A stretch of 9,894 nucleotides of DNA from Paracoccaceae bacterium (lineage in GTDB: Bacteria; Pseudomonadota; Alphaproteobacteria; Rhodobacterales; Rhodobacteraceae): positions 1-9,894 of the forward strand of contig WFQA01000124.1 in the NCBI GenBank assembly GCA_015487255.1, read 5' to 3'. The stretch's first letter is position 1, and each line of letters starts with the position of its first letter. The translations under genes and the position numbers were made by a program. Of this stretch, positions 5,345-9,894 are shown piece by piece. Under the pieces are notes generated by a model, which saw only the letters and a list, made by a program, of their open reading frames with translations, was not told the DNA's origin and ran no database searches.

Positions 5345-6865
5345 CTATTCGCCGACAACCTTGATCCGGCCTTCAACCACGCTTTGCACCCCGCCATTGG
5401 CGATGATGTAATCGATCACATCATTGGCCATCAGGTTACCATTGCCCTGATCGATCAGCACCTTGCCACCGCCAAGCGCGGTATAGCCATCCCCGCCTGC
5501 CAGCACAAAATCATTGGTGGCAAGTTTATAGACCTTGTTGAGATCAAGCGCCTCATCACCAACCATCACCTGCGCTATGCGCGCGCCAGCAGGGGCGGTC
5601 GGGTCATAAACATAGCTCATGCCCGAAACCTGCGGGAAACGGCCAGAGCCATCCTCCACCCGGCTGACACCGTTTTCGAGCGCGGCCAGAATTTGGCTGC
5701 CGGGCAGTTCGGTGAGCACGGTGGCATTGCCAAAGGGCAGCTCGGTCAGGATATCGCGGCGGGTCAGCACCGTGCCGGCCTCATAGGTGCGGTCGGCGCG
5801 AATACCGCCGCCATTGGCCAGCGCCACGTCAGCGCCGGTTGCCCAGCGCAGGGCGTCGGCGATCAGGTTGCCGATGGCCGCTTCCTGCCCGCGCACCACA
5901 TTGCGCCGCGAATCCAGCACACCTACGGTTGCCCCGATTTCCACATTCAGGCTTTCATCGAGCTGGGCCTGAAACGCATCAACCAAAACCTGTGATTCCG
6001 GGTCCGGGGTGACGTCAAACGTATCAATGAAGCGGAAATTCGGCACCCAGGAGATGCTGCGCTCACCGCGCTTTTCACCCACGGTTACCGCAATGTCGAT
6101 CGGCGAAAGGAAGCGCCCGTCGATCGAGGTTTCGATATAGGCGGTCACCCCGTCATAAGAGGTGGCATAGCCGTGGTCATCGCCGGAAAGGATCACATCA
6201 AACGCCTTGCTGGCGATCAGCAGCCGGTCGTTGGAGGCTTCGGTCTGCACCACACCGATCACGATATCGGCCCCTTCCTCACGGGCGGCGCGGGCGGCAG
6301 CAATGCCGGTATCCACCGTTGGCAGGAAGACAAGATCACCCGAGGAGGAAACCTCCGGCGTGGTATCCTGCGCCACCGGCACCAGCGCGACCTTGATGCC
6401 CTCGAATTCCTTGAACATGGTGTCGCCGATACCCTCTACCGGCGAGCCGTCGGCATTGGTGATATTGATTGCCGCCCACGGATAAACCGAATCCGCCATT
6501 TTTTCCAAAAAGTTTTCAACCCCGAAATCAAATTCGTGATTGCCGGGCACCGCGATGTCAAACGGCACGATATTGCTGAGGTCGATCATATTCTGGCCTT
6601 TGTCAAAGCCGGAAAGGATGGAGGGCGAGAGCATGTCGCCATCAAAAACATAAAGGAAATTCGGGTTGGCCGCGCGCTCGGCGCGGGCAACGGCATTGAG
6701 CCGGGCCATGCCGCCACGGCCACGCTCATCAGCGAAATTATAGATATCACCAATGCCGAGAATGGTGATGTTGACCGTTTGCGCCATGGCCGAGGTCATC
6801 AGCATCGTGCTGAGTGCGGTGGCCCCAAGGGCCATGGTGAAGGTATTTCGGGCAGAGAATTTCAT
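5345..6865 (-). CDS. exported bifunctional metallophosphatase/5'-nucleotidase
   Basis: The product has 506 residues, with AGGAAGGA 7 bases before the ATG. A Sec signal peptide covers 1-28 (Lys/Arg near the start, hydrophobic core, cleavage after AMA), so it acts in the periplasm. The N-terminal metallophosphatase domain (about 30-275) contains GD at 39-40, FDGD (74-77), PGNHEFDFG (107-115) and SGDDHGY (227-233). The C-terminal 5'-nucleotidase domain (about 308-500) has AIGNLIADALR (330-340), NGGGIR (351-356) and the nucleobase-stacking loop GGDGY (457-461). The UshA family removes phosphate from nucleotides and cyclic nucleotides for salvage. Compared with UshA ligands Asp41, His43, Asp84, Asn116, His217, His252 and Gln254, this protein has Asp40, Tyr42, Asp77, Asn109, Gln207, Asp229 and His231. 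The metal site is therefore altered and the substrate is uncertain. Confidence 0.9.
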   Translation of the reverse strand: MKFSARNTFTMALGATALSTMLMTSAMAQTVNITILGIGDIYNFADERGRGGMARLNAVARAERAANPNFLYVFDGDMLSPSILSGFDKGQNMIDLSNIVPFDIAVPGNHEFDFGVENFLEKMADSVYPWAAINITNADGSPVEGIGDTMFKEFEGIKVALVPVAQDTTPEVSSSGDLVFLPTVDTGIAAARAAREEGADIVIGVVQTEASNDRLLIASKAFDVILSGDDHGYATSYDGVTAYIETSIDGRFLSPIDIAVTVGEKRGERSISWVPNFRFIDTFDVTPDPESQVLVDAFQAQLDESLNVEIGATVGVLDSRRNVVRGQEAAIGNLIADALRWATGADVALANGGGIRADRTYEAGTVLTRRDILTELPFGNATVLTELPGSQILAALENGVSRVEDGSGRFPQVSGMSYVYDPTAPAGARIAQVMVGDEALDLNKVYKLATNDFVLAGGDGYTALGGGKVLIDQGNGNLMANDVIDYIIANGGVQSVVEGRIKVVGE

Positions 6866-6988
6866 GATTTATCCTTCCTGTGAAGATGCGCCGGGCCATC
6901 AATGGCGGGCGACTATCATAGTTTGCGCGATTCCCTCGCTAAACTCAAGTGACTTCCCCAAGGGTTGTTCTGTTTGTCCGGATTTCGT

Positions 6989-7020
6989 GCCCTGCCGGTT
7001 TGGCGCAAGGTGAGCAGGGC
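6989..7020 (-). other. stem-loop just after the metG stop
   Basis: GCCCTGC (6989-6995) and GCAGGGC (7014-7020) are perfect 7-bp arms with an 18-base loop, two bases beyond the metG stop codon. The loop is long and no T-run follows on the - strand, so it is a doubtful intrinsic terminator. It may instead protect the mRNA 3' end. The rest of the 157-base gap (6866-7022) should hold the nucleotidase promoter, but I see no clear -35/-10 pair. Confidence 0.35.
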
Positions 7021-7022
7021 GG

Positions 7023-8735
7023 CTATTCTCCGGCGAATTGCGCTTCCAATTCCTCACGCCGCTCATCGGATAATTTGGCAAACAGCACATCAGGGGTAGT
7101 GAAGGCGTGGCCCGGGGGCAGGGCGCTGAGGGCCAGATCCAGATCATCGGGCCAGCCTGCACCTTCCGCATTTACCGCTGTCAGAATCGCTTTGGCCGCA
7201 TCGGGGATGAACGGGGCGGAAAGCACACCATAAAGCCGGATCAGATTGAGCGCAAAGCGCACGATCGCGGCGGCATCCTCGGGGGATTGTTTATAGATGC
7301 TCCACGGCGCGGCGGTTTGCAGATATTCATTTCCCATCACCCAGATGGCGCGCAGATCAGCCGCGGCCTTGCGCAGCTCGATGGCTTGCATGTTATCCTG
7401 ATAGATGGTCAGGCGTTTGGCAATCTCGGCCGTGACCTTTGCCTCGGCTGCGCCATATTCACCCCCCTCGGGCACCTGCTCGCCAAATTTGCTGCGGCAA
7501 AACTTGGTAACGCGGGAGACGAAATTACCCAGCACATCGGCAAGGTCTTTGTTTACCCCGCCCTGAAAACTCTCCCATGTGAAATTGCTGTCGCTGCTTT
7601 CGGGCGCGTTGCTGAGCAGCCACCAGCGCCAGTAATCCGAAGGCAGGATATCCAGCGCCTGATCCATGAATATGCCGCGCCCGGCACTGGTGGAAAACTT
7701 GCCGCCCTCATAGGTGAGCCAGTTATAGGATTTGATGAAATCAACCAGTTTCCACGGTTCGCCGGACCCCATTAATGTGGCCGGGAAGGAAAGAGTGTGA
7801 AACGGCACGTTATCCTTGCCCATGAACTGCACATAATGCACATCCAAAGCGCCTTTATCCTCGCGCCACCAGCGCTGCCAACTGGCATCATCCTGGCCAT
7901 TGGCATCGGCCCATTCGGCGGTGGCGGCGATATATTCGATCGGCGCATCAAACCACACATAAAAAACCTTGCCTTCCATACCCGGCCATTCTTCGCTGCC
8001 GCGCTTTACCGGCACACCCCAGTCGAGATCCCGGGTAATGCCCCGGTCACGCAGCCCGTCACCATCATGCAGCCATTTTTTGGCAATCGAGGTGGTCAGC
8101 AGCGGCCAGCCCTTTTGGCTGTCGATCCATTTGTCGAGCCGCTCGCGCATGGCGGATTGGCGCAGATAAAGGTGCTTGGTCTCGCGCACCTCCAGCTCGG
8201 TGCTGCCCGAAATCGCCGAGCGCGGGTTGATCAGATCGGTTGGGTTGAGCTGCTTGGTGCAATTCTCGCACTGATCACCACGGGCGTTTTCAGAGCCGCA
8301 ATTGGGGCAGGTGCCCTCGATATAGCGGTCGGGCAGGTAGCGGGCATCAGCCCTGGAATAGACCTGCTTTTCGCTGACTTCCTCGATCAACCCGGCATCC
8401 GCCAGCTTGCCGGCCAGATGCTGGGTCAGCTCGCGGTTGCGCTTTGAGCTTGAGCGCCCGAAAAAATCAAAAGAAAGCCGAAACCCCTCGGCAAGGTCTT
8501 TTTGCACCTGCCACATATCAGCACAATATTCGGCCACCGGCACCCCGGCTTTGCCGGCGGCCAGCTCGGCCGGTGTGCCGTGCTCGTCAGTGGCGCAGAT
8601 GAACATCACCTCATGGCCGCGGGCGCGCATGTAGCGGGCATAGGCATCTGACGGCAGTTGCGAGCCGACAAGATTGCCCAGATGTTTGATGCCGTTAATA
8701 TAGGGCAGGGCGGAGGTGATCAGAATACGAGCCAT
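7023..8735 (-). CDS. metG: methionyl-tRNA synthetase
   Basis: The product has 570 residues and charges tRNA-Met with methionine in the cytoplasm. This class I synthetase shows the HIGH-type motif as HLGN (18-21) and FICATDEHGTP (45-55). A zinc knuckle of four cysteines in two CxxC pairs lies at 143/146 and 156/159, and VFYVWFDAPIEYIAA (257-271) and FMGKDNVPFHT (304-314) form the active site. The KMSKS-type loop reads KFSTS (346-350). The anticodon-binding helical domain fills roughly 380-545. No C-terminal EMAP/OB-fold dimerisation domain is present, so it is the short form. The KFSTS variant is normal for this alphaproteobacterial type. The start follows AAAGG about 8 bases upstream. It is on the same strand as the 5'-nucleotidase but 157 bases away, and diverges from yqiJ. 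Confidence 0.97.
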   Translation of the reverse strand: MARILITSALPYINGIKHLGNLVGSQLPSDAYARYMRARGHEVMFICATDEHGTPAELAAGKAGVPVAEYCADMWQVQKDLAEGFRLSFDFFGRSSSKRNRELTQHLAGKLADAGLIEEVSEKQVYSRADARYLPDRYIEGTCPNCGSENARGDQCENCTKQLNPTDLINPRSAISGSTELEVRETKHLYLRQSAMRERLDKWIDSQKGWPLLTTSIAKKWLHDGDGLRDRGITRDLDWGVPVKRGSEEWPGMEGKVFYVWFDAPIEYIAATAEWADANGQDDASWQRWWREDKGALDVHYVQFMGKDNVPFHTLSFPATLMGSGEPWKLVDFIKSYNWLTYEGGKFSTSAGRGIFMDQALDILPSDYWRWWLLSNAPESSDSNFTWESFQGGVNKDLADVLGNFVSRVTKFCRSKFGEQVPEGGEYGAAEAKVTAEIAKRLTIYQDNMQAIELRKAAADLRAIWVMGNEYLQTAAPWSIYKQSPEDAAAIVRFALNLIRLYGVLSAPFIPDAAKAILTAVNAEGAGWPDDLDLALSALPPGHAFTTPDVLFAKLSDERREELEAQFAGE

Positions 8736-8968
8736 TTTTGTGCCTTTGCTTAGCTTATTTCCCCTTTACCCCAGCCCCTTGAAAACCGCTATAGCATTTT
8801 ACGTTTATCTGAGGCTCATATCGCTTGATATCAGGCATAAACCGCTTTCAAACAGGTTGAGGCAAATGCCTTTGACCCACCCCCATAAGGCGATAAATCC
8901 AGAAAAACACCCCCATAACCCTTTAATTCCCCTCCTTTACTCCCTATATGTTCTTCAACGGAGGACCA
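8736..8968. promoter_or_regulatory. 233-base divergent intergenic region between metG and yqiJ
   Basis: This stretch is AT-rich and has no coding character. It must hold promoters for metG (-) and for yqiJK (+). The 11-bp direct repeats are described separately. Just before the first repeat is TTGACC (8872-8877), a -35 candidate; the best -10 nearby is GATAAA/TAAATC at about 8893-8899, with 15-16 bases between, which is a weak match. A small AGGCA/TGCCT repeat lies near 8861-8872. I see no clear promoter on the - strand. Confidence 0.45.
8878..8918 (+). repeat. two 11-bp direct repeats, 30 bp apart
   Basis: CACCCCCATAA occurs at 8878-8888 and again at 8908-8918, exactly 30 bp start to start, close to three helix turns. 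Both lie upstream of the yqiJ ribosome binding site, the second 50 bases before the ATG. Equal spacing on one helix face suggests a protein binding in tandem, but there is no known consensus I can match. Confidence 0.55.
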
Positions 8969-9625
8969 ATGACAGAGATATTTTTTAACGCCCAATCTTA
9001 CCCTTTTTCCATCGCGCTGCTTATAGTGCTTGGCCTTTTTCTTTTAGAAATCATCTCTCTCATCCTTGGTAACTCAATCCTTTCCATTGAGGGTGACGGC
9101 CCTGAGATGGACCTCGACCTCGATGCCGATTTTGACATTGATACCGACCCGGTCGAGCTTTCCGTTGCCCCATCCGGGCTGCTTGGCTGGATCGGGGTTA
9201 AAGACGTGCCGCTTTTGATCTGGCTGGTTTCGTTTCTGACCATGTTTGGCCTTTCGGGGCTGGTGCTGCAAAATGCGGTTGTCTCTATATTTGGCGCGGC
9301 TCTGCCTGCTTTGCCGGCCAGCCTTGCCGGTTTTACCATCGGCTTGTTTGGTGCCCGCTTCATTGCGCGCCTTATCGCCCGGATCATACCCCGGCATGAA
9401 AGTGCGGCCATGCGCAAGCGCTTTTTGGGTGGTCATCATGGCATCATCACCCAGGGCACGGCCCGGCGAGGCAAGCCCGCCGAAGCCAAAATAAAAGACC
9501 GTTTTGGCAACTTTCATTACCTGCGCGTCGAGCCGCTCGACGACAAGGACAGTATCGCGCAGGGAGCGGCTGTCCATGTGATCCGCAGAAAAGACGGCAT
9601 GTTTTATGTCGTTGATATCACCTGA
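8969..9625 (+). CDS. yqiJ: YqiJ-like membrane protein with C-terminal OB fold
   Basis: The product has 218 residues. The ATG at 8969 is preferred over the in-frame ATG at 8948 because GGAGG lies 5 bases before it. It has a first helix at about 13-34 and an acidic loop (41-63) with Asp at every second position from 48 to 60. Two further helices lie at about 80-100 and 106-128, then a basic stretch. An OB-fold (NfeD-like) domain occupies about 152-218, with GIITQGTARRGKPAEAKIKD, FHYLRVEPL, AAVHVIRRKDG and YVVDI. E. coli YqiJ has similar size and layout and is encoded directly before the flotillin YqiK, as here. NfeD-type proteins partner flotillins in membrane microdomains; the exact task is not settled. 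The next gene starts 39 bases downstream, indicating one operon. Confidence 0.88.
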   Translation: MTEIFFNAQSYPFSIALLIVLGLFLLEIISLILGNSILSIEGDGPEMDLDLDADFDIDTDPVELSVAPSGLLGWIGVKDVPLLIWLVSFLTMFGLSGLVLQNAVVSIFGAALPALPASLAGFTIGLFGARFIARLIARIIPRHESAAMRKRFLGGHHGIITQGTARRGKPAEAKIKDRFGNFHYLRVEPLDDKDSIAQGAAVHVIRRKDGMFYVVDIT

Positions 9626-9664
9626 GGCCATTGCCTCTCACCCAATATAACAAAGGAGAATAAT

Positions 9665-9894
9665 ATGGAAACCCAATCCATACTGATTATTGCTGGCACC
9701 ATTGTTGCGCTGTTTGTCTTCCTCGGGCTGATCATGGCCCGGCTTTACCAACGCGCCACGCGAGAAGTTTCGCTGGTCAAAACCGGCTCGGGGGGCAAAA
9801 AGGTGATCATGGATGGTGGCACCATCTCGATCCCGTTTCTGCATGAGATTTCATATGTAAACATGAAAACCCTGCGCCTCGAGGTGGCCCGCAA
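9665..9894 (+). CDS. yqiK: YqiK-like flotillin, N-terminal part (3' end outside the window)
   Basis: A strong AAAGGAGA precedes the ATG. The visible 76 residues start with a membrane segment (about 6-24, SILIIAGTIVALFVFLGLIM). This is followed by ARLYQRATREVSLVKTGSGG, KKVIMDGG, SIPFLHEISYVNMKTLRLEV, the beginning of the SPFH (prohibitin/flotillin) domain. This closely follows the start of E. coli YqiK (FARLYRRA, VRTGLGGQKVVMSGG, HEI, NMNTLKLEVSR, recalled from memory). Flotillins are membrane scaffold proteins that form large oligomers. The rest, including the expected long coiled coil, is outside the window. It is co-transcribed with yqiJ, with 39 bases between them. Confidence 0.9.
   Translation, partial: METQSILIIAGTIVALFVFLGLIMARLYQRATREVSLVKTGSGGKKVIMDGGTISIPFLHEISYVNMKTLRLEVAR

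Noticed and set aside
5243..5995. A + strand ORF starting MGKSANPDPAV behind a strong AAGAGGAGG.
   Set aside because: Almost all of it is antisense to the clearly real 5'-nucleotidase, and its translation has no family character. The purine-rich run is probably accidental.
6173..6883. A long + strand ORF of 236 codons opposite the 5'-nucleotidase.
   Set aside because: It is a shadow of a GC-rich gene on the other strand, with no recognisable domain and no suitable ribosome binding site.
7686..7700. KFSTS instead of KMSKS in MetG as a possible active-site defect.
   Set aside because: From memory, this is the normal form in short, four-cysteine MetG proteins of alphaproteobacteria, so it is not an anomaly.
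7107..8447. Two long + strand ORFs (222 and 216 codons) opposite metG.
   Set aside because: They are shadows of metG caused by its codon bias; the translations show no family motifs.
1..9894. Mobile elements, defence systems, CRISPR arrays, phage genes or biosynthetic clusters.
   Set aside because: I looked for transposase, integrase, nuclease, toxin-antitoxin and repeat-spacer patterns on both strands and found none; gene content is housekeeping plus small membrane proteins.

Overview
This window is an ordinary, densely packed stretch of a chromosome from a moderately GC-rich proteobacterium, most likely an alphaproteobacterium. That placement is inference. It rests on the MetG type (four-cysteine zinc knuckle, KFSTS in place of KMSKS, no C-terminal dimerisation domain), the 5'-nucleotidase subfamily, a Coa1-domain membrane protein and the codon use. 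I see no insertion sequence, integrase, CRISPR array, rRNA or complete tRNA.

Layout from left to right. Positions 2-1440 (+) form a small run: the C-terminal part of an alpha/beta hydrolase, a four-helix membrane protein overlapping it by four bases, and a MAPEG-family membrane protein, closed by a stem-loop at 1455-1475. Positions 1481-3751 (-) hold a ThiE/TenI-like TIM-barrel protein, then galE (two bases between them), then a small two-helix membrane protein with a periplasmic-type domain. A 412-base intergenic region (3752-4163) separates this from a divergent + strand gene at 4164 and carries the most striking non-coding structure: a sigma70-like promoter inside an AT-rich inverted repeat, followed at the expected start of transcription by a perfect 24-bp palindrome.

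Positions 4164-4799 (+) encode a membrane-anchored Coa1-domain protein. It converges with a DUF985 cupin gene (4803-5215, -) that is broken by a frameshift near 4873. Upstream of the cupin gene on the same strand are an exported 5'-nucleotidase (5345-6865) and metG (7023-8735). A 233-base region with two 11-bp direct repeats exactly 30 bp apart separates metG from a divergent yqiJ-yqiK pair (8969 to the right edge), encoding an NfeD/OB-fold membrane protein and a flotillin-like protein cut off by the window.

The genes do not form one pathway. They cover sugar-nucleotide interconversion (GalE), translation (MetG), periplasmic nucleotide salvage (5'-nucleotidase) and membrane organisation (YqiJ/YqiK), plus several small membrane proteins of unknown role. 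I found no convincing new multi-gene system. The points worth a second look are the palindromic operator, the frameshifted cupin, altered metal or active-site residues in the 5'-nucleotidase and the ThiE-like protein, and the alternating-Asp stretch in YqiJ.
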